Shown here: positions 1-8,186 of the stretch, piece by piece
Position numbering within the stretch: position 1 is the stretch's first letter
Layout of the letters: each line of letters starts with the position of its first letter
NCBI GenBank assembly: GCA_910577505.1
Contig: CAJTLN010000005.1
Span: forward strand, 7,872-71,871
Origin: an uncultured Bacilli bacterium
Lineage (GTDB): Bacteria; Bacillota_I; Bacilli_A; RF39; UBA660
Length of the DNA: 64,000 nucleotides
Reading direction: 5' to 3'
Position numbers and translations under genes: made by a program
The notes under the pieces: model-generated
What the model saw: the letters and a program-made list of their open reading frames with translations, nothing else
What the model was told of the DNA's origin: nothing
Database searches by the model: none

Positions 1-768
1 AAAAATGGTATAAAAGAGATTGATGAACTTGCTGATACGTTAAATTATTTGGAAAGTGAAGTAAGTAAGACTGATCAATATCGAAGGGATTTAATGGCTA
101 ATGTATCACATGATTTAAAAACACCACTTACAATGATTAAAGCTTATGCCGAGATGGTAAGAGATATTACTTATAAAGATAAAGAAAAGAGAGAAGAAAA
201 TCTCAATGTCATTATAGAAGAAACTGATAGATTAAATGTATTGGTTGGGGATATTCTTACACTTTCTAAATTACAAGCTAATTCTGATACATTAGAAATA
301 GAAACTTTTGATCTTAATGGAGAGATTAAAGATATATTAAAAAGATATACTTATCTTGAAGATGTAGAAGGGTATACAATAGAAGTTAATATGCCAGAAG
401 AGATATTGGTAAGAGCAGATAGAAATAAAATTAATCAGGTTATTTATAATTTAGTTAATAATGCACTTAATTATACAGGTGATGACAAAAAAGTATTTAT
501 TAATGTAAAAGAAGAAAAGAAAAATTATCTTGTTGAAATAAGAGATACTGGTAAAGGCATTGATAAAGATAAGATAGAGCATATCTGGGAAAAGTATTAT
601 AAGAATGAAAAAAATCATAAGAGAAATGTTGTTGGTACTGGATTGGGACTTTCAATTGTTAAAAATATTTTAGAATGTCATAATTTTGAATATGGTGTTA
701 AGAGTAAAAAAAATCAGGGAACAATATTCTATTTTAAAGTTAGTAAAATACCAAATGTAAAGAAATAA
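1..768 (+). CDS. Sensor histidine kinase, C-terminal part (5' end outside window)
   Basis: The reading frame is open from base 1, so the gene starts upstream of the window; a TTG at 49 is not a credible start. The first residues look like the end of a HAMP linker. They are followed by the H-box SHDLKTPL with the phospho-accepting His, the N-box (NQVIYNLVNNA), the G1 box DTGKGI, an F-box-like WEKYYKN and the G2 box GTGLGLSIVKNI, so the catalytic HATPase domain is complete. The family autophosphorylates and passes phosphate to a response regulator, which probably lies upstream. The product is membrane-bound by family rule; its sensor domain is not visible here. A good intrinsic terminator follows at 975. 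Confidence 0.93.
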   Translation, partial: KNGIKEIDELADTLNYLESEVSKTDQYRRDLMANVSHDLKTPLTMIKAYAEMVRDITYKDKEKREENLNVIIEETDRLNVLVGDILTLSKLQANSDTLEIETFDLNGEIKDILKRYTYLEDVEGYTIEVNMPEEILVRADRNKINQVIYNLVNNALNYTGDDKKVFINVKEEKKNYLVEIRDTGKGIDKDKIEHIWEKYYKNEKNHKRNVVGTGLGLSIVKNILECHNFEYGVKSKKNQGTIFYFKVSKIPNVKK

Positions 769-974
769 GTCTTAATAAACATTAATAAATATTTCACTTG
801 CTCTTCACATAAATTTCATAAAGGAATAGTATTATTTAATTATGAAAGGAAGAGTGGTAGAAATAGAAAGAAATAAATGTTATTAATTAAAGATGAAATA
901 ATAAATAAATTTAATTATATAATATAAACCCTATACAATTAAAATAACATATAAACTCAAACTCACACTTTTTG

Positions 975-1004
975 AAAAAAGACTGTTAAGGTCTTTTTTC
1001 TTTT
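975..1004 (+). terminator. Intrinsic terminator after sensor kinase
   Basis: A perfect 9-bp stem (975-983 with 991-999) has a 7-nt loop and runs into T residues. It separates the kinase gene from the next transcription unit. The remaining bases of the 769-1066 gap hold no gene that I can see. Confidence 0.8.
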
Positions 1005-1066
1005 GATTGCAATTTTGATTTAATTGTATTATTCTTATTATATGATAAAGTATGGAGTGAGTTAAA

Positions 1067-1942
1067 ATGAATAAAGAAGATCAAAATATTGAATTGCCAA
1101 ATATGGTAGTAAAGCCAGAAGAAGAGACTGTACAGCAACCAGTAGCAGAACAATCTGTAAGCGAAGTACAACAATCAGAATCAGTTCAACAACAAGTTGA
1201 GCAACCAGTACAACCTGAAGTACCTGTACAACCAGTAGAACAGAATCCAGTTCCACCTGTTGAGCAAGTAGCAGTACAATCAACACCTGTATCAAGTGAA
1301 TCTACACAACAAAATTTATCAGCAGGACAAGTTTATGTTGCAGCTGGTAATCCAGTTAAACAAACTGCTCCAAATGTGAGTACTGAGCAAACTAAAACTA
1401 ATGAAATTGTAGATAAGGCTAAACAAGGATTAGGAAATTATGTAGAAAAGTTAAAAACTGATAAAAAAGTTTTAGGAATATCTATTGCAGTTGTTGTAAT
1501 TTTATTGTTAGTAATATGTAGTTTATATTTGAATGGTGGATCTAAAGGTGTGGTTAAATCTTTTTCACAGGCATTTGTTAAGTCAGATACTAAAAAGATA
1601 GTTAAATTGATGCATAAGAATTATTTAGACGCTTATGAAGATATGGGATTTGATATTGAAGATACATTAGATGATACTTTTGATGATTATGATAATGAAG
1701 ATTTTAAAGTATTAAGTTATGAAATTGTAGATAGTGATAAAGTAGAAAAATCAGATTTAGAAGATTTAGCTGAAGATTTAGAAGATAATTGTGATATTGA
1801 TGAAAAAAATGTTAAAGCAGCTGTAGTATATACAATCAAATTTAAAGTAAATGATGATGGTGATAAGGATACAATGAAAAAAGATGTAACAGCTGTTAAG
1901 ATTAAAGGTAAATGGTATATTTTCTTAGGGGACTTATCTTAA
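1067..1942 (+). CDS. Single-pass membrane protein with Q/P/V-rich tail
   Basis: The first ~125 residues are low-complexity and rich in Gln, Pro, Val and Glu, with repeated PVQPVEQ-like units, and are presumably disordered and cytoplasmic. One membrane segment follows at about residues 135-156 (GISIAVVVILLLVICSLYL). An extracytoplasmic domain of about 130 residues comes next, starting GVVKSFSQAFVKSDTKKIVKLM, which resembles the small DUF4878/NTF2-like extracellular domains. It is very acidic in the middle. The ATG is preceded by GGAGTGAG at good spacing. No catalytic motif is visible; a role at the cell surface is inference. Confidence 0.8.
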   Translation: MNKEDQNIELPNMVVKPEEETVQQPVAEQSVSEVQQSESVQQQVEQPVQPEVPVQPVEQNPVPPVEQVAVQSTPVSSESTQQNLSAGQVYVAAGNPVKQTAPNVSTEQTKTNEIVDKAKQGLGNYVEKLKTDKKVLGISIAVVVILLLVICSLYLNGGSKGVVKSFSQAFVKSDTKKIVKLMHKNYLDAYEDMGFDIEDTLDDTFDDYDNEDFKVLSYEIVDSDKVEKSDLEDLAEDLEDNCDIDEKNVKAAVVYTIKFKVNDDGDKDTMKKDVTAVKIKGKWYIFLGDLS

Positions 1943-1953
1943 TAAATAATTAT

Positions 1954-1984
1954 AAGGAATGAATATATAATTCATCCTTTTTTT
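1954..1984 (+). terminator. Intrinsic terminator
   Basis: A hairpin with arms near 1954-1963 and 1970-1977 has a one-base bulge and is followed by a run of seven T. It ends the unit of the Q/P-rich membrane protein. Confidence 0.7.
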
Positions 1985-1985
1985 A

Positions 1986-1994
1986 TGATATAAT
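1986..1994 (+). promoter_or_regulatory. Extended -10 (TGATATAAT)
   Basis: TG-N-TATAAT lies 22 bases before the start codon of the LemA-like gene. It overlaps the end of the preceding terminator. Confidence 0.65.
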
Positions 1995-2016
1995 TTTATT
2001 AGGGAGTGTTTATGGT

Positions 2017-2544
2017 ATGGAATATACATTAAGCATATTATTTATTATTTTAATTTTATGGTTGATTTTATATTTTATTTTAGAATTTTCTATTGTTAAT
2101 AAAAAAATAAAAAGTGTAAATCAGGTATTTCAAGAACTTGATAAAGTATTTATTAAAAGACTTAATGTGTTATATAAAATTTTAGATATTATTAAAGAAT
2201 ATGATAAAATTGAGTTTGATGTACTTAGTAGTAATTTATATGATTATATAAATGAGTATAATGAATATAATTTAGAGAAGAAGATTAGTGTTAATGAAGG
2301 TTTGAATTTAGATTTGAAGAAAATTTTTTTGACTTCTAAAGTTTATCCTGAGTTATTAGATAATTTTAAGTATGTTAAGTTAGAGAAGCAGTTAAAAAGG
2401 TTTAATAAAGTAATTAGTAAATTATGTAAAAAGTATAACAATTTATTGTTAATTTATATGGATAGAAAAAAAATATTTCCATCAAATTTAATATGTAGTA
2501 TTTTAGAAAAAGATGAATACAGGTATTTTAGAATAGAAGATTAG
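2017..2544 (+). CDS. LemA-like membrane-anchored helical protein
   Basis: An N-terminal membrane anchor (residues 4-27) is followed by a helical domain with the LemA pattern. This includes a ...LDKVFIKRLNVLYKIL segment, then TSKVYPELLDNFKYVKL, where LemA has the conserved YPxLKA..F..L motif, and a final KKYNNLLLIYM...FPSNLI that matches the R.YN.....N....P.N block. At 175 residues the length fits LemA (about 180-200), but the sequence is divergent. Function of the family is poorly known. RBS AGGGAGTG precedes the ATG. Confidence 0.7.
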   Translation: MEYTLSILFIILILWLILYFILEFSIVNKKIKSVNQVFQELDKVFIKRLNVLYKILDIIKEYDKIEFDVLSSNLYDYINEYNEYNLEKKISVNEGLNLDLKKIFLTSKVYPELLDNFKYVKLEKQLKRFNKVISKLCKKYNNLLLIYMDRKKIFPSNLICSILEKDEYRYFRIED

Positions 2545-2567
2545 TTTTTTAGAAAAGGAAGAGTGTT

Positions 2568-3035
2568 ATGTTCATTAAATATATTATTGTTTTTTTAGTA
2601 TCTATGGTGCCACTTATAGAGCTTAGGGGAGCGATTCCTATTGCAGTTGGTTTAGGAATGCCAAAGCTTATATCATTTATTATAGCTATTATAGGTAATA
2701 TGTTACCTGTTCCAATTATTTATTTATTTTCAAGAAAGGTTTTGGAATGGGGGAAGGATAAAAAGTATATAGGTAAATTTTTTACTTGGTGTTTGCTTAA
2801 AGGAGAAAAAGGTGGTAAGAAGTTACAAGCTAAAGCTGGAAAAGGTCTGTATTGGGCATTGTTCTTATTTGTAGGTATACCTCTTCCTGGAACTGGTGCA
2901 TGGACTGGTACTTTAGCAGCTAGTATTTTAGACTTGAATTTTAAGAAAACTGTTTTTGCTGTAATGGTTGGTGTTTTACTTGCTGGTTTAATAATGATGG
3001 CAATATCATTTGGGTTGTTTGAGGTGATATTTTAG
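2568..3035 (+). CDS. Small multidrug export family membrane protein
   Basis: This 155-residue protein is largely hydrophobic, with four or so membrane segments. It opens with VPLIELRGAIPIAVGLGMP, the hallmark of the putative small multidrug-export family (PF06695), and has the internal motif GIPLPGTGAWTG. The family is named by similarity and its true substrate is not established. Its stop codon overlaps the GTG start of the next gene by one base, so the two are translationally coupled. Confidence 0.85.
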   Translation: MFIKYIIVFLVSMVPLIELRGAIPIAVGLGMPKLISFIIAIIGNMLPVPIIYLFSRKVLEWGKDKKYIGKFFTWCLLKGEKGGKKLQAKAGKGLYWALFLFVGIPLPGTGAWTGTLAASILDLNFKKTVFAVMVGVLLAGLIMMAISFGLFEVIF

Positions 3036-3673
3036 TGGAAACTGTTGTATATTTAATAAGACATTCAGAAATTACACCTAAGAGTAATATAAAAAATATT
3101 AGTATGAATGATGATAAGCAAATTGCTAATGAAAAAGCTTTTTTATCTGTTAGTGGAGAGAAGAAGGCTGAAGCAATGAGTAAGATAGATGAATTACAAA
3201 ATATTGATGCTGTTTATTCTTCTAATTATGAAAGAGCTTTACAAACTGCTAAGTATATTGCTCAAGAAAATAATACGATTATTAATATTGATGATAGATT
3301 AAATGAAAGAAAACTTGGTGATATGGCTGGCATTGATGGAAATGAGTTTCATAGAATGCAAGTTAAAGATTTTGATTATAAGCTACCTGGTGGAGAGTCT
3401 TTAAATGAAACTAAGAAACGTATTATTGAATCTATGAAAAATATTTTGATGTTTGAAACAGGGAATAGAGTTGCTGTTGTTTCACATTGTACAGCTTTAA
3501 CTTGTTTATTATCTGCTTGGTGTGAGGCAGGAAGAAACTATGATGGTGAAATTATCTTATCTTATGATGATGAAACAATTGTAGATGGACATTGGAGTGC
3601 ACCTGCAGTGTTTAAGGTTACTTTTGATGGAATGAATGTTTTAGATATTAAATATATAAATCTTAATGAATAA
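3035..3673 (+). CDS. Histidine phosphatase (phosphoglycerate mutase-like)
   Basis: The start is GTG, inside the TAGTG overlap with the previous stop and preceded by GAGGTGAT. The N-terminal LIRHS gives the catalytic RH pair (His10). The downstream VVSHCTALT supplies the second conserved His, and SNYERALQTA is the usual SxxxRAxxTA helix. At 212 residues it has the normal length for a small bacterial histidine phosphatase. The substrate cannot be told from sequence. It ends at a terminator shared with the convergent ArsC-family gene. Confidence 0.88.
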   Translation: METVVYLIRHSEITPKSNIKNISMNDDKQIANEKAFLSVSGEKKAEAMSKIDELQNIDAVYSSNYERALQTAKYIAQENNTIINIDDRLNERKLGDMAGIDGNEFHRMQVKDFDYKLPGGESLNETKKRIIESMKNILMFETGNRVAVVSHCTALTCLLSAWCEAGRNYDGEIILSYDDETIVDGHWSAPAVFKVTFDGMNVLDIKYINLNE

Positions 3674-3674
3674 G

Positions 3675-3705
3675 AAAAGAACTATAGCTTGTCTATAGTT
3701 CTTTT
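3675..3705. terminator. Bidirectional terminator between convergent genes
   Basis: A perfect 13-bp stem (3675-3687 with 3693-3705) with a 5-nt loop is flanked by A and T runs on both strands. It overlaps the last codons and stop of the minus-strand ArsC gene, so part of the coding region is used as terminator. Confidence 0.85.
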
Positions 3706-4038
3706 GTAATCTTCTTCTTTGTATCCTGTTAGAATACCTTTATCTGTTACGAGTAAAGGTCTTTTTATTAACATACCGTTTGTACTTATTAATTTTAATA
3801 TTTCATCATCTGTCATAGTAGGAAGTTTATCTTTTAAATTTAATTCTTTGTAGATAAGCCCGCTTGTGTTAACGAATTTTTTTACTGGTAGATTACTTTT
3901 TTCATAATATGATTTTAACTCTTCGTATGTTGGTGGGTTAAGTTTGATATCTTGTTCTTCATATTGAATATTATGATTATCTAGGAACTGTTTGGCTTTT
4001 TTACAAGTTGAACATTTAGGATAATGAATAAATAACAT
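3682..4038 (-). CDS. ArsC/Spx-family thioredoxin-fold protein
   Basis: The 118 residues begin LFIHYPKCSTCKKA, giving a CxxC motif at the thioredoxin-fold active site, and end with KRPLLVTDKGILTGYKEEDY, the ArsC/Spx signature with the conserved Arg before PLL. Length and the CxxC fit the Spx/MgsR/YffB subfamily better than classical arsenate reductase. Family members are either redox-sensitive RNA polymerase-binding regulators or reductases; the sequence alone does not decide. No arsenic genes are nearby, which argues weakly against arsenate resistance. Confidence 0.85.
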   Translation of the reverse strand: MLFIHYPKCSTCKKAKQFLDNHNIQYEEQDIKLNPPTYEELKSYYEKSNLPVKKFVNTSGLIYKELNLKDKLPTMTDDEILKLISTNGMLIKRPLLVTDKGILTGYKEEDYKRTIDKL

Positions 4039-4040
4039 TA

Positions 4041-5249
4041 TTATTTTCCTTTCCTTATTGAGCGATATATTTTTAAAAATGTTGGTAGAACGATATACCA
4101 GAATGGTTTATTGATTAGATCAAATTCGCCAATAAATTCGATATATTCACCACCAATTTTACGTTTATATTCATAGATACCTGCTAAGTTTTTATACTTA
4201 GTATGAGGGTCTCCAACAACTCCGAATAAGTCAGCATATTCATATCCATCTTCATAAGCATCTTTCATAAATTCATAATATAGACGATTTACTGTACCAG
4301 TATATGAGGCAACATCATCATTGCCAATGTAAAGTGACCAAGCTCCAGTAGCAGAGTATGTACATATAAGTGAAGCACATGTATACTCCTCTTTATGTGT
4401 TTTAACTATTTCTTTAAAGTAATCAATATCTTTTTGAATTTTTACTTTACGATCTTCTTTTTTTTCACTTTCAAGCTCTTTACTGAATTTGTCAATTAAA
4501 TGTGTAGGATTGATTTTTACATTGTAAACTTTGACATACCCTTTTTTACTTAATTCTTCGTAAACATTTTTATAGTAATCATAACTATAGGCATTGAAGC
4601 CATCGCGTTTTGAAATTAATTGAATTAACTCATGAAATGTTTTAACTTCATCAGATTGATATATTTCTAAGTCATAGTTGTAACTTCTTTTTACTGGACG
4701 AGCAAATGACTTAGAGAAAGTTTTTTCGACTTCATCAAAACTATTATATTTTTTATAATAAGTACGGAATGTATAACGAGGCTGGTTACCTTCATAAAGT
4801 TTATTAAAACCTTTATGTTTATAACTTAAATTATTAAATAAATTAAATATTTTATAGTTATTTAGTCCTCCTTCAATTTTATTTCCTTCAACGTCTATTT
4901 CTTGATACATTAATGGAGGATCTAATTTAAGATATATAGCTTTTTCTTCTTTTAAATAATTTTTTAAATGTTTTGTAAATTCACTTAAAATTTCTTTATT
5001 TGAAAAGTCCATTGTGAAGCCACGTGGAGCATAGAAATAACACATGTTAAGGGGAGTTTTCTTTTTTAATAATAATGATGCAGCAACAACATTTCCGTCA
5101 TCATCTTTTAATCCTACATAACAAGGAATTTGATTTCTATTTTTTTTGCATGCTTGTCCCCATTCGTAACTTTGCATGAAATGATTATTAGGAGTTTTTT
5201 CCCAGAATGCTTGATATTCTTTTTCACTTAAATTTTTAATAAATTTCAT
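4041..5249 (-). CDS. FemABX-type peptidoglycan bridge aminoacyltransferase
   Basis: This 402-residue protein has the FemABX fold: NHFMQSYEWGQACKK near the start, YAPRGFTMDF, LKLDPPL and the late motif YADLFGVVGDPHTKYKNLAGIYEYKRKIGGE. A lysine- and glutamate-rich helical stretch at about residues 250-290 corresponds to the tRNA-binding coiled-coil arm of FemA/FemX. The family adds amino acids from aminoacyl-tRNA to the stem peptide of lipid II at the cytoplasmic membrane face. It shows that this organism makes a cross-bridged wall. The RBS GGGTGTGAT lies just upstream on the minus strand. It may be co-transcribed with the ArsC-like gene 2 bases downstream. Confidence 0.9.
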   Translation of the reverse strand: MKFIKNLSEKEYQAFWEKTPNNHFMQSYEWGQACKKNRNQIPCYVGLKDDDGNVVAASLLLKKKTPLNMCYFYAPRGFTMDFSNKEILSEFTKHLKNYLKEEKAIYLKLDPPLMYQEIDVEGNKIEGGLNNYKIFNLFNNLSYKHKGFNKLYEGNQPRYTFRTYYKKYNSFDEVEKTFSKSFARPVKRSYNYDLEIYQSDEVKTFHELIQLISKRDGFNAYSYDYYKNVYEELSKKGYVKVYNVKINPTHLIDKFSKELESEKKEDRKVKIQKDIDYFKEIVKTHKEEYTCASLICTYSATGAWSLYIGNDDVASYTGTVNRLYYEFMKDAYEDGYEYADLFGVVGDPHTKYKNLAGIYEYKRKIGGEYIEFIGEFDLINKPFWYIVLPTFLKIYRSIRKGK

Positions 5250-5410
5250 CTTATCACACCCTATTAAAAGTATATCATATCTTAGAAATATTTATATTTT
5301 ATTTTGTAAACTATTGTAAAAGAAAAAAAGATTATATCAATAAGGAATGGCGATATAAAAAGTTTTGATAACAAAGTGTAATAAATACACTTTTATTTCA
5401 AATAAAGATA

Positions 5411-5419
5411 TGTTATATT
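5411..5419 (+). promoter_or_regulatory. Extended -10 of thyX (TGTTATATT)
   Basis: TG-N-TATATT lies 40 bases before the ATG and AAAGGAGAG of the thyX gene. It is within the 209-base divergent region shared with the FemABX gene. Confidence 0.5.
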
Positions 5420-5458
5420 GAGAATGTAGAGACAAAATGGTAAAAGGAGAGATTTTAA

Positions 5459-6889
5459 ATGAAAGTAGTAATGCTTGGTAATAATACCAAAAAAGAAATA
5501 GAAAAGAGACTACAAATTGTAGCATCGGCTGGTAATCTTTCACGTGCAGATGGTACTGTAACACAAGTTTTAGAGAATCATAAAAGTTATGAAGACAACT
5601 TAAAACTTGCTAGAGCTATAGTAGGATATGGACATAAATCGATATCCGAACATGATTATTTAGTATTTGCACTAGAAAATGTTTCAATGTTACTAGAACA
5701 AGTAATTATTGGATATAGATTAACATCATTTACAATTAAATCTAGAAGAAATGTTGACTTTAGAAGTGTTGGTACTTATGTTCCAGACTTTAAAGATGTA
5801 AATGGGAATGTACTTCCTAATAATAAAAAGTTGCAAAGAATGTATAAGAAAAATACAGAAGTACTATTTACAAAATATGGTGAATTAGTAGATGAGGGAA
5901 TTCCAGTAGAAGATTGTAGATATATGCTACCATATACAATTAATGGAAATATTATTATGGGTTGTGATGCTAATGAATTACTTAATATGACAGGTGATAT
6001 GTTATATGGTGAAATTTCTAAAATTAGTGAAGTTCATGAATTAGGTGAAAAATTAGCAGATATGATTAGAAAATATGCACCTTATTTAGCAAGAGCTTTA
6101 GATCAAGAAAAAGATAAGAAATATTATGGAGATAAATTATCTTTCTTAGATGAATTAGTTCCAAATATTGATTTTCCACAGCAAGCTCATTTATTAGATA
6201 AAGTTGAAATGACTGATTATACTCATAATGCAGATTGGAAAGTATTAGTTAGTACTTTAATGGCAAGATATCAATATACATATGAACAAGCTGAAGAAGT
6301 ACTGCATGAACTAGGAGATTTACAACCAACTATAAAAAATGATATAATGCAAGCTATTATAAATAGTAAGAATCAAAGAGAACTAGAACAAGCGATATTC
6401 TCTTTCCAAATGCCAATATCTTTAGCTGTATTAACTCATATTACTAGACATAGAATGCATTCATTATTAGTTCCTGGATTTACAAGTATAAATTTCGAGA
6501 ATATAATAGTACCTGATACTATTAAAGAATCTCATGAAGATGAATATAGAGAATTATTTGCAAATAATATGTTACTTATGGAAGAATTTAAAAAAGAAGG
6601 CGTTAGACCTGAGGATTTGATTTGTTTCTTACAATGTGGACATGGAGTAAATATTACAACTACGATGAATGCTAGATGTTTAGAATGGATTAGTAGAATG
6701 AGATGTTGTAATAAAGCACAACTTGAGCCTAGAAGATTAGCTAATCAAATGGTAGAACTTGCTTCAGGAGTAGCTCCGTTAATTGGTAAGGGACTTGGAC
6801 CTACATGTAAAGTATTTGGTTATTGTAATGAAGGAAAAGACAGCTGTAAAAATAGAGGCGTTGTAGTAAAAAAGAAAGAAAATAAATAA
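5459..6889 (+). CDS. thyX: Tandem-domain flavin-dependent thymidylate synthase (ThyX-like)
   Basis: At 476 residues this is twice the usual ThyX length, and two ThyX-like domains can be read. In domain 1 (about 1-225), GHKSISEHDYLVFALE is followed by GYRLTSFTIKSRR at residues 85-97, which keeps the Ser/Arg half of the ThyX motif RHRxxSxxxxSxR but has lost RHR. It also has EDCRYMLP at 151-158. In domain 2 (about 226-476), RHRMHS is present at 330-335 but the following SxR half is gone; it keeps TMNAR (402-406) and CCNKAQLEPRRLA (416-427), the usual substrate and FAD region. The C-terminus has a Cys cluster (GPTC, GYC, SC). ThyX uses methylene-THF, FAD and NADPH to make dTMP. Complementary losses suggest one composite site (inference). 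Confidence 0.85.
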   Translation: MKVVMLGNNTKKEIEKRLQIVASAGNLSRADGTVTQVLENHKSYEDNLKLARAIVGYGHKSISEHDYLVFALENVSMLLEQVIIGYRLTSFTIKSRRNVDFRSVGTYVPDFKDVNGNVLPNNKKLQRMYKKNTEVLFTKYGELVDEGIPVEDCRYMLPYTINGNIIMGCDANELLNMTGDMLYGEISKISEVHELGEKLADMIRKYAPYLARALDQEKDKKYYGDKLSFLDELVPNIDFPQQAHLLDKVEMTDYTHNADWKVLVSTLMARYQYTYEQAEEVLHELGDLQPTIKNDIMQAIINSKNQRELEQAIFSFQMPISLAVLTHITRHRMHSLLVPGFTSINFENIIVPDTIKESHEDEYRELFANNMLLMEEFKKEGVRPEDLICFLQCGHGVNITTTMNARCLEWISRMRCCNKAQLEPRRLANQMVELASGVAPLIGKGLGPTCKVFGYCNEGKDSCKNRGVVVKKKENK

Positions 6890-6900
6890 TGTATATAGAA

Positions 6901-6943
6901 AAAAGAAAGCCTGATAAATAGAAATTAATGCTTTCTTTTTTTG
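6901..6943 (+). terminator. Intrinsic terminator after thyX
   Basis: A 10-bp perfect stem (6901-6910 with 6930-6939) has a 19-nt loop and a T run. Confidence 0.65.
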
Positions 6944-7052
6944 ATGGTTAGAAGTAAAATTTATATGAAGATAGTCTTAATAAAAATATAATTTATAACT
7001 ATTCAATAAATGATTTTTTTGGTAGTATATGTGGCGTAAGTAGGTGATTTTA

Positions 7053-7994
7053 ATGCTTGAATATAAAATAGTTAATGCACAAGATAAAGATATGGATATA
7101 TTAACTAGTATGAAATTAGTTACGATGATAGATGATGAAATGGATAAAGTTTTATCTTATAATGAAAAAAATAAGATAAGAAAAAGTATTATAAAAAATA
7201 TAGAAAATACTGTTGAAGACTATAAGATTATTTATGTTGGTAAAAAAATTGCTGGAGCTTATGTTACGATACCTTATGAAGATGGTTATATAATAGATGA
7301 AATATATTTATTTAAAGAGTATAGAAATCAAGGAATAGGTACTGAAATAATAAATAAGATAAAAAAAGAAAATAAAGTTTTGTATATATGGGTATATAAA
7401 AACAATAAAGATGCGATAAGATTGTTTGAAAAGTTAGGATTTATTACTATTACTAGTGGTAGAACAATGATAATGAAATGCGATTGTGTTTACATAAATA
7501 TTAAAGACAAGTTATGTGATATTAAATTAGGATATAGGGATAAAGATGGAAATAATTATGCAGGATTTAAATGGAATTTTAAGGATATATTTTATTTACA
7601 GAATCCTAAGCAATTAATGGAAAGTAAAATTGGTACTTCTTTTGAACAAGTGGAATTAGAAAGAGAATTAATAACTAAATTAGGAGTAGATTTAAGAACG
7701 TATTTTATTAATTATCCAGATGATAAAAGAGATATATCTCATTCATTTTTGATTTACAAAGACACAAAGAAATATTATTGGGTAGAAAATGCGTGGTTAA
7801 AGTATAAAGGTTTACATATTTATGATACTAAGGAAGAGTTATTTGATGATGTGTTACATAAATTTGTAGATACTATACCTGATGGAGATTTTAAGAAAGT
7901 AAAAATGTATATGTATGAGAAGCCTAGATTTGGGATTAATTATGGTAAATATTTATCACATTGTATAAATGGTAGAAGTATTAAAGTTAAGTAG
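7053..7994 (+). CDS. GNAT acetyltransferase fused to a transglutaminase-like domain
   Basis: I place the start at the ATG at 7053, after AGGTGAT, rather than the in-frame GTG at 7044, which is part of the RBS. Residues 1-145 are a GNAT domain, with the acetyl-CoA loop YRNQGIGTEI and the late LFEKLGFITI strand. Residues 150-313 contain GTSFEQVELERELI, SHSFLIYKD and YYWVENAWLKYKGLH. This resembles transglutaminase/papain-like domains of the GtCwDQVElxR type, but with Ser where the nucleophilic Cys would be. The second half may therefore be inactive or act as a binding module; that assignment is inference. No operon partner. Confidence 0.75.
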   Translation: MLEYKIVNAQDKDMDILTSMKLVTMIDDEMDKVLSYNEKNKIRKSIIKNIENTVEDYKIIYVGKKIAGAYVTIPYEDGYIIDEIYLFKEYRNQGIGTEIINKIKKENKVLYIWVYKNNKDAIRLFEKLGFITITSGRTMIMKCDCVYINIKDKLCDIKLGYRDKDGNNYAGFKWNFKDIFYLQNPKQLMESKIGTSFEQVELERELITKLGVDLRTYFINYPDDKRDISHSFLIYKDTKKYYWVENAWLKYKGLHIYDTKEELFDDVLHKFVDTIPDGDFKKVKMYMYEKPRFGINYGKYLSHCINGRSIKVK

Positions 7995-8028
7995 ATTTTA
8001 ATAATTGCTTACATTTTTAAGTATAGGG

Positions 8029-8057
8029 ACATTAAATTTTAGTTAATGTTTCTTTTT
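8029..8057 (+). terminator. Intrinsic terminator
   Basis: A 7-bp stem (8029-8035 with 8043-8049) is followed by a T-rich run, after the GNAT fusion gene. Confidence 0.6.
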
Positions 8058-8186
8058 TAATTGGTATAATTATGGTAGGGGAAAATGAGATAAATTAAAT
8101 TTTTGGATTGATATAGAGCCAATTTTTGGATGGTGTTTTGAAGTTTATAATATTAAAAAAGTATTATAATATAGTTAGGTGGTAGT

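Noticed and set aside
1062..1295. Minus-strand Leu/Val-rich ORF opposite the Q/P-rich gene
   Set aside because: It is the reverse of a repetitive Gln/Pro/Val coding stretch; no RBS or promoter.
5337..5564. Minus-strand ORF overlapping the thyX start
   Set aside because: Overlaps the thyX promoter, RBS and coding start; composition is not protein-like.
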